DNA of 64,000 nt, from the NCBI RefSeq assembly GCF_026015985.1, contig NZ_CP110389.1, positions 1,210,001-1,274,000 of the forward strand, read 5' to 3'. The position numbers and the translations under genes were made by a program. Shown here piece after piece: positions 47,552 to 58,761 of the stretch; the stretch's first letter is position 1; each line of letters begins with the position of its first letter. The notes beneath the pieces are model-generated. The model saw only the letters and a program-made list of their open reading frames with translations. It did no database searches and had not been told where the DNA came from. The DNA comes from Rhodopseudomonas sp. P2A-2r. Its GTDB lineage: Bacteria > Pseudomonadota > Alphaproteobacteria > Rhizobiales > Xanthobacteraceae.

Positions 47552-48702
47552 GTGAAATAGCGGTCCAGTACGCTGCGATAGATCTTTGTGAGCTTTTCCA
47601 GATCGGCGACCGGCGTGCGTTCGTCGATCTGGTGCATGGTCTGGCCGACGAGGCCGAATTCGATCACCGGGCAATAGCGCGTGATGAAACGCGCGTCCGA
47701 GGTGCCGCCGCCGGTGTTGAGATCGGGCCTACGGCCGGTGACTTCTTCGATCGCTGCCGACACCAGATCGGTGAAAGCGCCGGGCTTGGTCACGAAGGAA
47801 TCGGCATTGCACGGTTCCCAGACGATATACGCCTTGATCCGGTTGCCGGCCGCGGCGGCCAGGCGCTTGTCGATCAGTTCGCGCAGGCTCTCTTGCGTGT
47901 GCTGGTCGTTGAAGCGGATGTTGAAGCGGGCGCGCGCCTGCGCCGGGATCACATTACTCGCGGTGTTGCCGACGTCGACGGTGGTGAACTCAAGATTGGA
48001 CGGCTGGAATTGATCGTTGCCGTTATCGAGCGGCTCGTTGCTCAGCGCCACGATCAAGGCAGCGATGTCGGGCACCGGATTGGAGGCGCGGTGGGGGTAG
48101 GCGACGTGGCCCTGCACGCCATCGACGATCAGCGTGCCGGACTGCGAGCCGCGGCGGCCGATCTTGATGGTGTCACCGATCGCCTCGACATTGCTGGGTT
48201 CGCCGACGATGCAGTGATCGAATTTCTCGCCACGCGCCGCCGCCCATTTCAGCAGCTTGACGGTGCCGTTGACGGCAATGCCTTCCTCGTCGCCAGTGAT
48301 CAGGAAGGAGATCGAACCTTTCGGCTGGCCGCCGTTGGCCGCGAGATAGTCCAGCACGGCGGCGACGCTCGCCGCGATGCCGCCCTTCATGTCCACGGCG
48401 CCGCGGCCGTAGAGCAGGCCATCCTTCAAGTCGCCGGAGAAGGCGCCATGGCTCCAGGCGGACTCGTCGCCGGCCGGCACGACGTCGGTATGGCCTGCGA
48501 AACTGATATGCGGAGCAGCGCTGCCGATGCGGGCATAGAGATTGTCGATGTCGGGGCTGCCTTCCTCGGAGAAGGTGGCGCGGTGCAAGGCGAAGCCGGC
48601 ATCGCCCAGCAGTCGCTCCAGCACGCCCAGCGCGCCGGCATCCGCGGGTGTTACGGAGGGGCAGCGCAGCAGGTCCTGCGCGATGGTGAGGGCGTCAGTC
48701 AT
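47548..48702 (-). CDS. dapE: succinyl-diaminopimelate desuccinylase
   Basis: A 384-residue di-zinc M20 peptidase-family enzyme of the lysine/DAP pathway. Ligands lie in [13 protein letters not shown] (His), GAVDMKGG (Asp) and ITGDEEG (catalytic Glu). Also GRRGSQSG and GGTSDARF. The preferred ATG ([12 protein letters not shown]) overlaps the DUF805 stop. With dapD nearby it supplies meso-DAP for peptidoglycan. Confidence 0.95.
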   Translation of the reverse strand: MTDALTIAQDLLRCPSVTPADAGALGVLERLLGDAGFALHRATFSEEGSPDIDNLYARIGSAAPHISFAGHTDVVPAGDESAWSHGAFSGDLKDGLLYGRGAVDMKGGIAASVAAVLDYLAANGGQPKGSISFLITGDEEGIAVNGTVKLLKWAAARGEKFDHCIVGEPSNVEAIGDTIKIGRRGSQSGTLIVDGVQGHVAYPHRASNPVPDIAALIVALSNEPLDNGNDQFQPSNLEFTTVDVGNTASNVIPAQARARFNIRFNDQHTQESLRELIDKRLAAAAGNRIKAYIVWEPCNADSFVTKPGAFTDLVSAAIEEVTGRRPDLNTGGGTSDARFITRYCPVIEFGLVGQTMHQIDERTPVADLEKLTKIYRSVLDRYFT

Positions 48703-49318
48703 GCCCTCGCATAACATGGCCTCCCGGCGATGGGCCAGCGCTGTGCGAGACAAATTCCAGTTCGCCCTGCTGGTCCCAGCCGGGTCGTGTATCGGGCAGG
48801 GCCAGCGGGTCCGCGCCGAACCTGTTAGGTCCGCGGGTGCCTTGGAGGAAAAGCGTCTCGACGCAGCCCCAAACGGAAAGGGCCATGGCGATCAGCCCGA
48901 TGGCGAGTGTTGCGTACGAGAAGTCCAGTCGCGCTGCAAAATTGTTCAACGCCACCGGGGCTACGTAGAAATGGAAAATCCACCAGCCGCTTTTGTTGCG
49001 GTCATGCAGCCGCCTGATCGTTGCAGCGGCGAATACCCATACAGCGGCGAGACCGACCGGTGCGGCGATCGCATACAGCAGCCGCGAGACCACGGGACCT
49101 GCGCCGATAAAACTATCGCCGAATCCGAACGACAGCGGATTACGGAACAGGTCCGCCATGTCGAAGCTGATCCCATCGCCGCGATGCATGCCGCCGACGG
49201 CAGCCGACAATAATAACATCAGCAGCAGCGGCGCGAAAGAACTGGTCAGCCCGACCAGCCAGTAGTGCAGGCGGTTGCTGCGCCCTTCAGGACTGAACAG
49301 TTTTCGCGTGGTGCCCAT
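48695..49318 (-). CDS. DUF805 domain-containing membrane protein
   Basis: A 207-residue inner-membrane protein. It starts [18 protein letters not shown], the DUF805 entry motif, and contains [15 protein letters not shown], the conserved R-LHD-xxxSGWW block, between hydrophobic spans. Function unknown. It overlaps dapE by 8 bases, so it sits inside the dap operon. Confidence 0.9.
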   Translation of the reverse strand: MGTTRKLFSPEGRSNRLHYWLVGLTSSFAPLLLMLLLSAAVGGMHRGDGISFDMADLFRNPLSFGFGDSFIGAGPVVSRLLYAIAAPVGLAAVWVFAAATIRRLHDRNKSGWWIFHFYVAPVALNNFAARLDFSYATLAIGLIAMALSVWGCVETLFLQGTRGPNRFGADPLALPDTRPGWDQQGELEFVSHSAGPSPGGHVMRGHD

Positions 49319-49388
49319 CGCCCAACCTCCGGACGGCAAAATTGCACGCCGTCCGCAAGTTGGTCGGATTGGGGAGTATTCGGTTCGA

Positions 49389-50234
49389 TCAGTCGCGCAG
49401 CAGTTCGTTGATGCTGGTCTTGGAACGGGTGCGCTCGTCGACGCGCTTGACGATCACGGCGCAGGCGGTCGAAGGGCCGATCTCGCCGTTCTGCATCGGC
49501 TTGCCCGGCAGGTTGCCGGGCACCAGCACGGAATATTCCGGCACCTCGCCGATGAACACTTCGCCGGTGGCGCGATCGACGATCTTGGTCGAGGCGCCCA
49601 GGAACACGCCCATCGCCAGCACCGCACCCTTGCGAACGATCACGCCTTCGGCGACTTCGGAGCGCGCGCCGATGAAGCAGTCGTCCTCGATGATCACCGG
49701 GCCGGCCTGCAGCGGCTCCAGCACGCCGCCAATGCCGACGCCGCCGGAGATGTGCACGCGCTTGCCGATCTGGGCGCAGGAGCCGACGGTCGACCAGGTG
49801 TCGATCATGGTGCTCTCGTCGACATAGGCGCCGAGATTGACGAAGGACGGCATCAGCACGACGTTCTTGGCGATAAAGGCTGAGCGGCGCACGATGGCGC
49901 CCGGCACGGCGCGGAAGGCGGCGGCGCGGAATGCATTGTCGCCCCAGCCTTCGAACTTGGACGGCACCTTGTCCCACCACGACGATCCGCCGGGACCGCC
50001 CGGGATGGCGCTCATGTCGTTGAGGCGGAACGACAGCAGCACGGCCTTCTTTAGCCACTGGTTGACCTTCCAGACGCCGTCGGCCTGCCGTTCGGCGACG
50101 CGGGCCTCGCCCTTGTCCAGCAGGTCGAGCGCGTAATCGACACCCTCGCGGACCTCGCCCTTGGTGGCGGCGTTGACGCTGTCGCGCGCCTCAAAAGCAG
50201 TGTTGATGATGGATTCAAGGGCGGACAGCGACAT
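49389..50234 (-). CDS. dapD: 2,3,4,5-tetrahydropyridine-2,6-dicarboxylate N-succinyltransferase
   Basis: A 281-residue left-handed beta-helix acyltransferase of the succinylase DAP pathway. The hexapeptide repeats run about 110-220 ([39 protein letters not shown]). The N-terminal helical domain has [21 protein letters not shown]. It works with DapE, encoded downstream. Confidence 0.96.
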   Translation of the reverse strand: MSLSALESIINTAFEARDSVNAATKGEVREGVDYALDLLDKGEARVAERQADGVWKVNQWLKKAVLLSFRLNDMSAIPGGPGGSSWWDKVPSKFEGWGDNAFRAAAFRAVPGAIVRRSAFIAKNVVLMPSFVNLGAYVDESTMIDTWSTVGSCAQIGKRVHISGGVGIGGVLEPLQAGPVIIEDDCFIGARSEVAEGVIVRKGAVLAMGVFLGASTKIVDRATGEVFIGEVPEYSVLVPGNLPGKPMQNGEIGPSTACAVIVKRVDERTRSKTSINELLRD

Positions 50235-50315
50235 CGGTATTTCCTCAGGGATATTGGGCCGGCAGGCGAATTGGATGGCTTTTGTCGGGATTTGGGGAGG
50301 GAGAGTCAAGGTGGC

Positions 50316-50512
50316 GTTCTTCCCCTCTCCCCCAGCGCAGCGAAGCTGCGCGCCGTGGGAGAGGGTGCCCGAACGAAGTGAGGGCGGGAGAGGGAAGGCC
50401 GCAAGCGACGTCGATGGCTAGAGCCCCCTCTCCCGGCTCGAACCCGCTTCGCGGTTTCGATCCACCCTCTCCCGCCTGCGCAGCAAGTGCTGCTTGGGGG
50501 AGAGGGGAAAGC
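50316..50512. repeat. palindromic intergenic element (CCCTCTCCC family)
   Basis: Arms CCCCTCTCCC and GGGAGAGGGG enclose several inner hairpins (GCAGCGAAGCTGCGC, CGAACCCGCTTCGCGGTTTCG). This is the same vocabulary as 42905-43155 and the segment within hrpB. Confidence 0.8.
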
Positions 50513-50514
50513 AG

Positions 50515-51240
50515 CTATCGCGCTTCGTTCAGCGCCGCCAAAAACCCGGTCAAATCATCGGTGACGTAATCCACATGCTCAGCATCGCGGCCTTCCAGCT
50601 CCCAGTCCTCGCGGACCACTTCGGCGGAATCGTCCGGCACCACCAGCACGGTGGTCATCTGCAACTGATGCGGCACCACCAGGTTGCGCGACAGGTCTTC
50701 GAACATGGCGGCCCTGGCCGGATCGACGCCGTGCAGCCTGAGGAACTTGTCGTAGGTCTGCGGCGCCGGCTTCGGCTCCAGTTCGGCGGCGACGATGTCG
50801 AACACCGCTTCGAACTGCTCGGCGATCCCGAGCCGGTCGAGCACCGCGCCGGCATGCGCGACCGACCCATTGGTCAGGATCAGCTTGCGGCCCAGCAGCC
50901 TTGCAATCGCCTCGCCCATGGCGGGATTGGGCTGCAGGGGCGAATGATCGATCTTGTGGACATAAGCGAGGTAGTCATCGGCGTGCACGCCATGCTCGGT
51001 CATCATGCCGCGCATCGTGGTGCCGTAGCGCTTGTAATAGTCCTTCTGGATCCTGAACGCCTCCTCCGGCGGAACCTTGAGGAAGTTCGAGACGAAGTCG
51101 CGGATGCGGACGTCAACCTGCTGCCACAGATTGACGTGGTGCGGGTACAGCGTGTTGTCGAGGTCGAAAACCCAGGTCTCGATATGGCCGAAGCCGCGGG
51201 CCGGGCTTTGTGCGAGGGTCACAAGATTCTCCTTTGTCAT
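50515..51240 (-). CDS. HAD-IA hydrolase, pyrimidine 5'-nucleotidase type
   Basis: A 241-residue haloacid-dehalogenase phosphatase. Motif I is WVFDLDNTLYPHHVNLW, typical of pyrimidine 5'-nucleotidases. Motif II is LILTNGSVAHA. Motif III/IV is KPAPQTYDKF and AMFEDLSRN. The start codon shares one base with the stop of the upstream DUF1036 gene (TGATG). Substrates are probably UMP/CMP-like phosphates. Confidence 0.9.
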   Translation of the reverse strand: MTKENLVTLAQSPARGFGHIETWVFDLDNTLYPHHVNLWQQVDVRIRDFVSNFLKVPPEEAFRIQKDYYKRYGTTMRGMMTEHGVHADDYLAYVHKIDHSPLQPNPAMGEAIARLLGRKLILTNGSVAHAGAVLDRLGIAEQFEAVFDIVAAELEPKPAPQTYDKFLRLHGVDPARAAMFEDLSRNLVVPHQLQMTTVLVVPDDSAEVVREDWELEGRDAEHVDYVTDDLTGFLAALNEAR

Positions 51241-52250
51241 CACGGCAGCTCGAAACGAATCGTGCTGCCGCCGCTGCTCATGTCGACCGCAGCAAAGCCG
51301 GTGACAGCGAGGCCGCGGGTGCCGCAATCGGCCTGGTCGCTGATCTCGAACTTGCTCTCGCGGGTGCATAGCCTGGTGGCGCCGCCCCAGTTCAGCACGC
51401 GGTCCTTGAGCCTCACGGCACGGCCGACCGCGTCGGTGGCTTCGGCGAAACTGAAAACCTGCCTGGGCTGGCCGACAAGATCGGGGTGCAGGCATTTGCC
51501 CGGCTCGATCCGATACCAGCCGCGGCTGGTGATCGCCTTGCCATCGCCGGTCGCGATGGCCGCCATTACATTGTACTGGGTATCGTTGCACCAGGTCAGG
51601 CCGCTGGTGGACGGCGCCTGTACGGCATTGATCATGGTGTCGAAGAAATTCGGCGCCTTCACGATGTCTGCGGCCAGCCCGCGGCTCTTCAGGAAGGAGG
51701 CCAGCGCGTTTTGCGTCTTCGGTCCGTCGACGCCGTCGATGGGCGCGGCGTCATAGCCGGCGACCACCAGCAGCCGCTGGATCGCCGCCAGCCGCGCCTG
51801 CTCGTCGTCATATTCGCTGTCTTCGGCGAGATAAGCGACCATCTGGCCGTCGTCGGTCGTCGACGGCTTGATCATGGTGAAGGATGCCGGCGTCTGGCCG
51901 GGGCGGCACTGACGCGCCGCAGCGATAATGAAATTGTCCGGGGCGACGCACAGGCTGTCGGTGCCGTTCTGCGGCATTGGCGAGGCGCCGTAGACACCGA
52001 GCGCGCGGGCATGCAGCAGGATGCGGTCGGCGCTGAGGGTGCCCTGGACGACGACGCGGCATTGCGCCGGGTCGATGCGAAACCAGCCGCGGGTGGCGGT
52101 GGCACTTTTGTCATCGATTCCGATCGCCGCCTCGACCACATAGCTCATGCGGTTGCAGAGCTTGAGGTCGGCGCGGGCCGTGCCGATGGATGCAAATAGA
52201 GATGCGAGCGCAACAAGGAAGACGTGGATGCCCGGCACGAGGCCGGGCAT
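51240..52250 (-). CDS. DUF1036 domain-containing exported protein (two copies)
   Basis: A 336-residue protein with tandem DUF1036 domains: LKLCNRMSYVVEAAIGIDDK with TRGWFRIDPAQCRVVVQG, then LTWCNDTQYNVMAAIATGDG with SRGWYRIEPGKCLHPDL. A peptidoglycan-binding-like linker (AIQRLLVVAGYDAAPIDGVD) lies between them. The signal peptide is MPGLVPGIHVFLVALASLFA; its first codons lie in a palindromic repeat. Function unknown. Confidence 0.85.
   Translation of the reverse strand: MPGLVPGIHVFLVALASLFASIGTARADLKLCNRMSYVVEAAIGIDDKSATATRGWFRIDPAQCRVVVQGTLSADRILLHARALGVYGASPMPQNGTDSLCVAPDNFIIAAARQCRPGQTPASFTMIKPSTTDDGQMVAYLAEDSEYDDEQARLAAIQRLLVVAGYDAAPIDGVDGPKTQNALASFLKSRGLAADIVKAPNFFDTMINAVQAPSTSGLTWCNDTQYNVMAAIATGDGKAITSRGWYRIEPGKCLHPDLVGQPRQVFSFAEATDAVGRAVRLKDRVLNWGGATRLCTRESKFEISDQADCGTRGLAVTGFAAVDMSSGGSTIRFELP
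52228..52250. repeat. hairpin containing the DUF1036 start codon
   Basis: ATGCCCGGC pairs with GCCGGGCAT around 5 bases. The start ATG of the reverse-strand gene lies in this stem. The encoded MPGLVPGIHVF is a hallmark of translated intergenic repeats in these bacteria. Confidence 0.6.
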
Positions 52251-52276
52251 GACGACGACTTTGGTGCGCGCGCTCG

Positions 52277-53173
52277 TCACTTGTGGATCAGCGTGCCGGT
52301 GCCCTGGTTGGTGAACAGTTCCAGCAGCACCGCATGCGGCATCTTGCCGTCGATGATGACCACGCCTTCGACGCCCTGTTCGAGCGAATAGATGCAGGTC
52401 TCGACCTTGGGAATCATGCCGCCGGAAATGGTGCCGTCGGCAATCAATTTCCGTGCGTCCTTGATCGACAGTTCCGGGATCAGCTTTTTCGACTTGTCCA
52501 GCACGCCCGGCACGTCGGTCAGCAGCAGCAGGCGCTTGGCCTTCAAGGCGCCTGCGACGGCACCCGCAAAGGTGTCGGCGTTGACGTTGAAGGTCTGGCC
52601 GTTCTTCGACGTCGCGAGCGGCGCCAGCACCGGGATCAGGTCGTAGCCGATCAACTGGTTGAGCAGCGTCAGGTCGACCTTGTCGGGTTCGCCGACGAAG
52701 CCGAGGTCGACGACCCGCTCGATATGCGAATCCGGATCGACCATGGTGCGGGTCGCCTTGGTGGCGGTCACCATGTTGCCGTCCTTGCCGCACAGGCCGA
52801 CCGCCTTGCCGCCGGCCTCGTTGATGTAGCCGACCAGCTGCTTGTTGATCGAACCGGCCAGCACCATCTCGACGATCTCGATGGTGGCGGCGTCGGTGAT
52901 CCGCAGGCCGGCGGCGAATTCGGACTGGATGCCGAGCCGCTTCAGCATGGTGGCGATCTGCGGGCCGCCGCCGTGCACCACCACCGGATTGATGGCGGTC
53001 TGCTCGAGGAGCACGATGTCGCGGGCGAAGGCCTTTGCCATGTCTTCCGCGCCCATGGCGTGGCCGCCATACTTGATGACGATGGTTTCCTCGTCATATT
53101 GCTGCATGTGCGGCAGCGCTTCCGACAGGATGCGGGCCTGATCGAGCGGGCTGATTTCGGGCGCGTCTGTCAT
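52277..53173 (-). CDS. argB: acetylglutamate kinase
   Basis: A 298-residue amino-acid kinase of arginine synthesis. It has [31 protein letters not shown] and [10 protein letters not shown] (feedback-type). N-terminal helix present (residues 1-25), as in arginine-inhibited hexameric enzymes. Gene order engB-DUF423-argB is in one direction. Confidence 0.96.
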   Translation of the reverse strand: MTDAPEISPLDQARILSEALPHMQQYDEETIVIKYGGHAMGAEDMAKAFARDIVLLEQTAINPVVVHGGGPQIATMLKRLGIQSEFAAGLRITDAATIEIVEMVLAGSINKQLVGYINEAGGKAVGLCGKDGNMVTATKATRTMVDPDSHIERVVDLGFVGEPDKVDLTLLNQLIGYDLIPVLAPLATSKNGQTFNVNADTFAGAVAGALKAKRLLLLTDVPGVLDKSKKLIPELSIKDARKLIADGTISGGMIPKVETCIYSLEQGVEGVVIIDGKMPHAVLLELFTNQGTGTLIHK

Positions 53174-53255
53174 GAGGCGGGTCTCACAGGGGGCGATCTG
53201 CGGCGCGTTCTAGCCGATTGGCCGGCGCGGCGCAAAGCTTCGCTGCGGCCGCTCT

Positions 53256-53633
53256 CTACACGCGATTCGGCCAGGCCGCAGCCACCGCGAGCGCCAGCCA
53301 GCTGACGATCAGCAGCGTGCCGCCGGTCGGCGCGGCCATCGGGAACAGGCCATGGCCGGCATAGGTCCGCATCGTGAGGTCGCCGGCGAACAACGCCGCT
53401 GCAACCACGAAGCCGATGGCGGCGGAGAGGCCGATCTGCAGGTGCAGCACGCCGCGCTCGAGCAGGGCGACGGCGCCGAGCACCGCGGTGGCATGGAACA
53501 GCAGCATCGAGGATGCCGACGCCAATCGTGCGGCGTCGGGCTGGTGCGCAGAGGCGGCAGCGAGGATCACGCCATCGACGCCCATCACGCCGGCCAGAAT
53601 GATCAGGATGCGGAACAGGCCGGACCGTGTCAT
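53256..53633 (-). CDS. DUF423 family membrane protein
   Basis: A 125-residue protein with four hydrophobic spans (FRILIILAGVMGVDGVILAA, SMLLFHATAVLGAVALL, LSAAIGFVVAAALFAG, LLIVSWLALAVAAAW). It includes FPMAAPTGGTLLIVSW, the typical DUF423 end. Its ATG overlaps the engB stop by 4 bases (ATGA). Function unknown. Confidence 0.88.
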   Translation of the reverse strand: MTRSGLFRILIILAGVMGVDGVILAAASAHQPDAARLASASSMLLFHATAVLGAVALLERGVLHLQIGLSAAIGFVVAAALFAGDLTMRTYAGHGLFPMAAPTGGTLLIVSWLALAVAAAWPNRV

Positions 53634-54316
53634 CGGCTGCGCTCCGCCAGCAGCCGCACCATGGCGGCGCGCAGTTCGGGCATGCCCGCACTGGTGCGCG
53701 ACGAGGTGAGCAGCAGTTCCGGGAACGCCGCCGGGTGCTTGAGCAGCGTGGTCCGCACCTCCTCGGTGCGCTTTTCGAGTTCGGCCGGCTTCACCTGATC
53801 GGTCTTGGTCAGCACGATCTGGTAGCTGACAGCGGACTTGTCCAAGGTCTTCAGGACGTCGAAATCGACATCCTTGAGGCCATGACGAGAGTCGATCAGC
53901 ACATAGACTCGCGCCAGGCTGCTGCGGCCGAGCAGGAAGTTGTGTATCAGCGAGGTCCAGGAGGCAATCTTGACCTTCGGCGCCGAGGCGTAGCCATAGC
54001 CGGGCATGTCGACCAAGCGGAATTCGGCCTTTTCCGGACCTTCGAAGAAGATCAGTTCCTGGGTGCGGCCGGGGGTGTGCGAGGTCCGCGCCAGCGCGTT
54101 GCGGCCGGTGAGGGCGTTGATCAGGCTGGATTTGCCGACGTTGGAACGCCCGGCGAACGCCACCTCGACGCCGGCCATCGGCGGCAGGGTCTCGATCGAG
54201 GGCGAGGCCCAGATGAAATTCCACTCGCCGGCGAACAGCAGGCGGCCCTGTTCGATCAGCTTCTTGTCTTCGATCAGCTTCGCATCGGTTTCAGCGGTCA
54301 TGCGAAGGTCCTTCAT
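53630..54316 (-). CDS. engB: ribosome biogenesis GTP-binding protein EngB/YsxC
   Basis: A 228-residue GTPase for 50S assembly. G1 is GRSNVGKSS (56-64). G3 is LVDMPGYGYA. G4 is VLTKTDQV. TSSRTSAG is G5. A second ATG five codons in is also possible. Next gene upstream is yidC, a widespread order. Confidence 0.95.
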   Translation of the reverse strand: MKDLRMTAETDAKLIEDKKLIEQGRLLFAGEWNFIWASPSIETLPPMAGVEVAFAGRSNVGKSSLINALTGRNALARTSHTPGRTQELIFFEGPEKAEFRLVDMPGYGYASAPKVKIASWTSLIHNFLLGRSSLARVYVLIDSRHGLKDVDFDVLKTLDKSAVSYQIVLTKTDQVKPAELEKRTEEVRTTLLKHPAAFPELLLTSSRTSAGMPELRAAMVRLLAERSR

Positions 54317-54329
54317 CGTGGCTTCCTCA

Positions 54330-54420
54330 TGGTGAGGAGGCGCATCTTGCGCCGTCTCGAACCATGAGGAGTGTGGCGCTCATCCTTCGAGACGCGGCCG
54401 AAGGGGCCGCTCCTCAGGAT
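54330..54420. repeat. palindromic intergenic repeat between engB and yidC
   Basis: CCTCATGGTGAGGAGGCGC and CTCGAACCATGAGG form one hairpin; CATCCTTCGAGACGC and CCGCTCCTCAGGATGAG form a second. It shares vocabulary with 11771-11903. Confidence 0.7.
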
Positions 54421-54430
54421 GAGGGCTGCG

Positions 54431-56299
54431 TTACGTCTTTTTCTCGACCGGCGGTTTCTTGGCGAACGTCGACTTCACATTGTCGAACAGCTCCACCTTC
54501 ACGCCGTTGCGGCTCATGATGTAGCTCTGCTGCAGCACCGAGAGGGTGTTGTTCCAGGCCCAATAGATCACCAGACCGGCCGGGAAGCCCGCGAGCATGA
54601 AGGTGAAGATCAGCGGCATCCAGTCGAAGATCATCTTCTGGGTCGGGTCCGGCGGCGTCGGGTTCAGCTTCATCTGGAACCACATCGTGATGCCCATGAT
54701 GATCGGCCAGATGCCGAGCGCGAGATAGTGGCCGAACACCGGCAACTGGGTCGGATCGAAGCTGAGCAGGCCGAACAGGTTGAACAGGTTGGTCGGGTCG
54801 TGTGCGGAGAGATCCTTGATCCAGCCGAAGAACGGCGCGTGGCGCATTTCGATGGTGACGAACAGAACCTTGTAGAGCGAGAAGAACACCGGGATCTGCA
54901 AGGCGACGGGAAGACAACCGGCGATCGGGTTGATCTTCTCCTTCTTGTAGATCTCCATCATCTCCTGCTGCTGCTTCATCTTGTCGTCAGGGAAGCGTTC
55001 CTTCAGCGCGGCGAGCTGCGGCTGTACGGCCTTCATCTTGGCCATCGACGCGTACGACTTGCTGGCCAGCGGGAAGAACAGCGTCTTGACCAGCACGGTC
55101 ACCAGCAGGATGGCGACGCCGAAATTGCCGACCAGATGATAGAACCAGTCGAGTGCGAGGAACATCGGCTTGGTGATGAAGTAGAACCAGCCCCAGTCGA
55201 TCAAGAGGTCGAAGTGGTTGAGGCCGAGCGACTGGTTGTAGCCGCCGAGGCCGACAGCGAGCGGGAAGTTGATGCCGACGGTGGCGGCTTCCTTGGCGCC
55301 GGCGAACAGCCGGGCGTTGGCGGTACCGGTGCCGCCGATGGCGATGGTCTGCGCATCCTGCAGGTAATCGGTCTGGTAGGTGTGGACCGTGCCGACCAGA
55401 TTGGAAGAGAAGCGCGCCTGCAGCTGCGCATTGTTGTCGGGGAGCAGCGCCGAGGCCCAGTACTTGTCGGTGATGCCGAGCCAGCCGTTGGTGACCTTGA
55501 AGTTGACCGCCTTGGCTTCGTCGATTTTCTTGTAGCCGTATTCCTGCAGGCCCTGGTCGCCGAGATAGCCGACAAGGCCTTCGTGCAGGATGTAGTAGCC
55601 TTCCACATGCGGGGTGCCGTGGCGCGAGATCAGCGCGAACGGATACAGGGTCACCGGCGCATTGCCGATATTGGTGACGTCATCCTTGATGGTGAACAGG
55701 TAGCGCTCGTCGATGGCGATCGTGCGCTTGAAGGTCAGGCCTTCGCCGTTGTCGAATTTCAATGTCACCGGCGTGGCGGGCGTCAGGGCGTTGGAGCCTT
55801 CCTGCTGCCACTGGGTGTTCTGGTCGGGGACCTTCACGGTGGCGCCGGCGCCAGCGACCCAGCCGAATTCGGCATAATAGGGCGCGGCGGTGCCCGAAGG
55901 CGAGAACAGCACGATGGCCGGCGAGGTCGGGTCGACGGTGTCGCGGAACTTGACCAGCGCCAGATCGTCGATGCGTGCGCCCTTCAGGGAAATGCTGCCC
56001 GACACCCGCGGCGTGTCGATCTTGATGCGGGGCGCGGCGGCGATGGCGGCATCGCGGCTGACGATTGGCGCGGCCGATGCCGGCTGGTTGGCAGGCACGC
56101 TGCCGGCGGGAGCGGTGCCGGCCTGCGGCGTGGTACCGGGCGTTGCGCCAGGCTGAGCCGTCGGGTTCTTCAACTGCGCTTCGATCTGGCTTTGCGCGCG
56201 CTGCTTCTCCATCTGCGGGATGTTGAAGAAATATTGCCAGCCGATCAGCACCAGGCCGGACAGGATGACGGCAAGGATGGTGTTGCGATTGTCGGTCAT
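54431..56299 (-). CDS. yidC: membrane protein insertase YidC
   Basis: A 622-residue insertase. An N-terminal span ([18 protein letters not shown]) is followed by a Pro/Ala linker and a large periplasmic beta domain (about 100-380). The five-span C-terminal core has [20 protein letters not shown] and [19 protein letters not shown]. Adjacent to rnpA and rpmH as in most bacteria. Confidence 0.97.
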   Translation of the reverse strand: MTDNRNTILAVILSGLVLIGWQYFFNIPQMEKQRAQSQIEAQLKNPTAQPGATPGTTPQAGTAPAGSVPANQPASAAPIVSRDAAIAAAPRIKIDTPRVSGSISLKGARIDDLALVKFRDTVDPTSPAIVLFSPSGTAAPYYAEFGWVAGAGATVKVPDQNTQWQQEGSNALTPATPVTLKFDNGEGLTFKRTIAIDERYLFTIKDDVTNIGNAPVTLYPFALISRHGTPHVEGYYILHEGLVGYLGDQGLQEYGYKKIDEAKAVNFKVTNGWLGITDKYWASALLPDNNAQLQARFSSNLVGTVHTYQTDYLQDAQTIAIGGTGTANARLFAGAKEAATVGINFPLAVGLGGYNQSLGLNHFDLLIDWGWFYFITKPMFLALDWFYHLVGNFGVAILLVTVLVKTLFFPLASKSYASMAKMKAVQPQLAALKERFPDDKMKQQQEMMEIYKKEKINPIAGCLPVALQIPVFFSLYKVLFVTIEMRHAPFFGWIKDLSAHDPTNLFNLFGLLSFDPTQLPVFGHYLALGIWPIIMGITMWFQMKLNPTPPDPTQKMIFDWMPLIFTFMLAGFPAGLVIYWAWNNTLSVLQQSYIMSRNGVKVELFDNVKSTFAKKPPVEKKT

Positions 56300-56372
56300 C
56301 GTTCAGGTCTCGTCATTCAAAGGCGGGTGCGGCTTCGGCGGCCGGCTGCGCGCTTGTCGCAGGCTGGGACTA

Positions 56373-56719
56373 TCAGGTCACGGTTATTTTAGAGGACTGC
56401 CGGTCGAGGCGGTGCAGCGCCGAGCGGAGATCGTCGAGCATGGTTGCAAAGTCGCGGTTCAGCGCGACACGACGGCCGACTAACACATAATCGCTGTGGG
56501 GTCGCATGGATACGACGTCGACGCGCTTCACCAGTTCGCGAAGCCGGCGGCGGATACGGTTGCGCTCGGTGGCGGTTCCGTTTTTTTGGTCACGGTAAAA
56601 CCGACCCTGACCGGGCCGTCATCGTCACGCAACCGGCTCTGCAACACGAAGGCAGGGCTGTTCATCCGCGGCCCATTGGCAGCGGCGAGAAAATCCGCCC
56701 GCTGCCGTAACCGGTCCAT
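56373..56719 (-). CDS. rnpA: ribonuclease P protein component, frameshifted
   Basis: A 115-residue protein when one T is added to the T7 run at 56581-56587 (A-run on the coding strand). The corrected protein reads VGFTVTKKNGTATERNRIRRRLRELV, across the break, which contains the RNR motif of the RNase P protein. It ends with DYVLVGRRVALNRDF. It helps RNase P trim tRNA precursors. As the gene is essential, a sequence error is the best explanation. Confidence 0.93.
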
Positions 56720-56742
56720 GATGAGATCTCAGGAAGGTCCGC

Positions 56743-56877
56743 TCAGGCGCTCAGGCGCTTGCGACCACGCGCACGACGCGCAGCCAGAACCTTGCGGCCG
56801 CCGACGGTCGCCAAGCGAGCGCGGAAGCCGTGACGGCGCTTGCGCACCAATTTGCTGGGTTGATAAGTCCGCTTCAC
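56743..56877 (-). CDS. rpmH: 50S ribosomal protein L34
   Basis: A 44-residue basic protein: [20 protein letters not shown] then [16 protein letters not shown], the complete L34 pattern. The start is GTG, chosen because family length begins exactly there. It is the first gene of rpmH-rnpA-yidC. Confidence 0.97.
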
Positions 56878-57283
56878 GGGTCGTTCTCCGGGACCGGGCA
56901 ATTCGCCGAGGCAATTAGCCGAGAAATGAGGATAGTCCAAAGATGCTGGCTCAATATGAGCCGTTTCCGGCCCATAAGAGCCGCCCCGGTCAAGACCGGG
57001 CCATCGCGGACAGTTGGCGGGCTTATACGGGAGCGTCCTGTTTTCGTCAATCTTGCCCTGCAGGGTGACGGCTGAACGTGAAAATCGTGAAATTCGGCGG
57101 ATTATACCCATATCCAGGGTGTTTTTCTAAGGTAGGGAGCGGATCGTTCCGCTTCTGCGGTGTGTGGCGCGGGGGCGGCCGCAGACTTTCGGCGGCGGAT
57201 GCACGAATGGCGAGATCGAATCGTCATTTTGAGCCGTATCTCGTCGAGGTGCAGCGTCGCGGCGTGGGATCAGAGGCAACATA

Positions 57284-58761
57284 GTGTCAGCTGCAAACGA
57301 AATCGGGACGGAAACGGCGCGGCCGGGCAGGCCGCTGCGCCGGCTCGGGCTGTCCGGCAAGCTCCTGCTGCTGACCATTCCGCTGGTCCTGATTGCCGAG
57401 GTGCTGATCTACGTCCCTTCGATTGCCAATTTCCGGATCAATCGGCTGAATGACAAGCTCGCCGCGGCCAATACGGCGGCGCTGGTGCTGGACGCCGCGC
57501 CTTCCGGTATGGTGCCGGAATCGCTGGCCCGGCAGATCCTCAGCAGTATTGGCGCCCGCGCGGTGGCCATCAAGATGGGCCAGCAGCGCCGCCTGCTGGC
57601 CAGCGCCGACCTGCCGGCACAGATCGATCATGACATCGACATGCGCGACATGACGGTGTGGTCCGCCATCATGGATTCGTTCGAGGTCATGCTGGAAACC
57701 GGCAACCAGTCGATCCGGGTCATTGGCCCGGCGCCATCGGGCGCCCAGTTCATCGAGGTGGTGATCGATGAATTGCCGCTGCGCCAGGCCATGTACCGAT
57801 TCTCCAGAAACCTGTTCTGGGTGTCGCTGGGCATTGCCATCCTCACCGCCGGCCTGGTTTATCTGGCGTTGCATTACTTGTTCGTGCGGCCGATGCGGCG
57901 GCTGACTGCCAATCTGGTCGGGTTCCACGAAAATCCGGAGAGTTCGGCGCGGATCATCGTTCCCAGCCAGCGCGGCGACGAGATCGGGGTGGCGGAGCGC
58001 GAATTGTCCGACATGCAGCGCGACCTGGTGTCTATGCTGCATCAGAAGAGCCGGCTCGCCGCGCTCGGCCTCGCGGTTTCCAAGATCAACCACGACCTGC
58101 GCAACCTGCTGGCGTCATCGCAGCTCCTGTCGGACCAGCTGGCCAGCGTGCCCGACCCGCGGGTGCAGCGGTTCGCGCCGAAACTGATGCGCTCGCTGGA
58201 ACGCGCGATCGCGTTCTGCCAGTCGACCCTGTCCTACGGCCGGGCCCAGGAAGCCCCGCCCGACCGCCGCATGATGCTGGTCGAGCCGGTGGTCAATGAG
58301 GTCAGGAATCTGCCGGCCTCGCCTCGGACGCCTCGATCTCCTGGATCAATGCCATCGAGCGTGGCCTGACCATCGATGCTGACCCCGACCAGCTGTTCCG
58401 CATCCTGCTGAACCTGGTGCGCAACGCCGCCCAGGCGCTGGAAGGCCAGCCGCCGAGCGAGGCCGCCCCGCAGCAGATCCGCATCACCGGACGCCGCGAA
58501 GGCGCTGTGACCATCATCGAAGTCTCGGATACCGGTCCCGGCGTGCCGCAGAAGGCCCGCAACCACCTGTTCGAGGCCTTTCAGGGCTCGGCGCGTCCGG
58601 GCGGTAGCGGATTAGGGTTGGCGATTGCCGCGGAACTGGTTCGCGCCCATGGCGGCGATATCCATCTGGTCGAAGGCACACTGGGGGCCACGTTCCGCAT
58701 CAGCATGCCGGACCGTCCGGTGGAACTGCACAGCATCCGCAGCGAACGGGCGCGGGCGTGA
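57284..58761 (+). CDS. sensor histidine kinase, frameshifted
   Basis: A 492-residue membrane kinase after restoring one G near 58303-58304. Two spans (about 24-45 and 183-203) flank a periplasmic sensor. A HAMP-like segment follows (RPMRRLTANLVGFHENP), then the H-box KINHDLRN and an HATPase domain (NLVRNAAQALEG, SDTGPGVP, GSGLGLAIAAELVRAHGG). No response-regulator gene is adjacent, so the kinase is orphan here. The start is TTG/GTG-like; exact start uncertain. Confidence 0.87.

Noticed and set aside
52251..52793. Upstream extension of the DUF1036 reading frame
   Set aside because: It overlaps argB in another frame with no conserved sequence; the protein begins at the MPGLVPG start.
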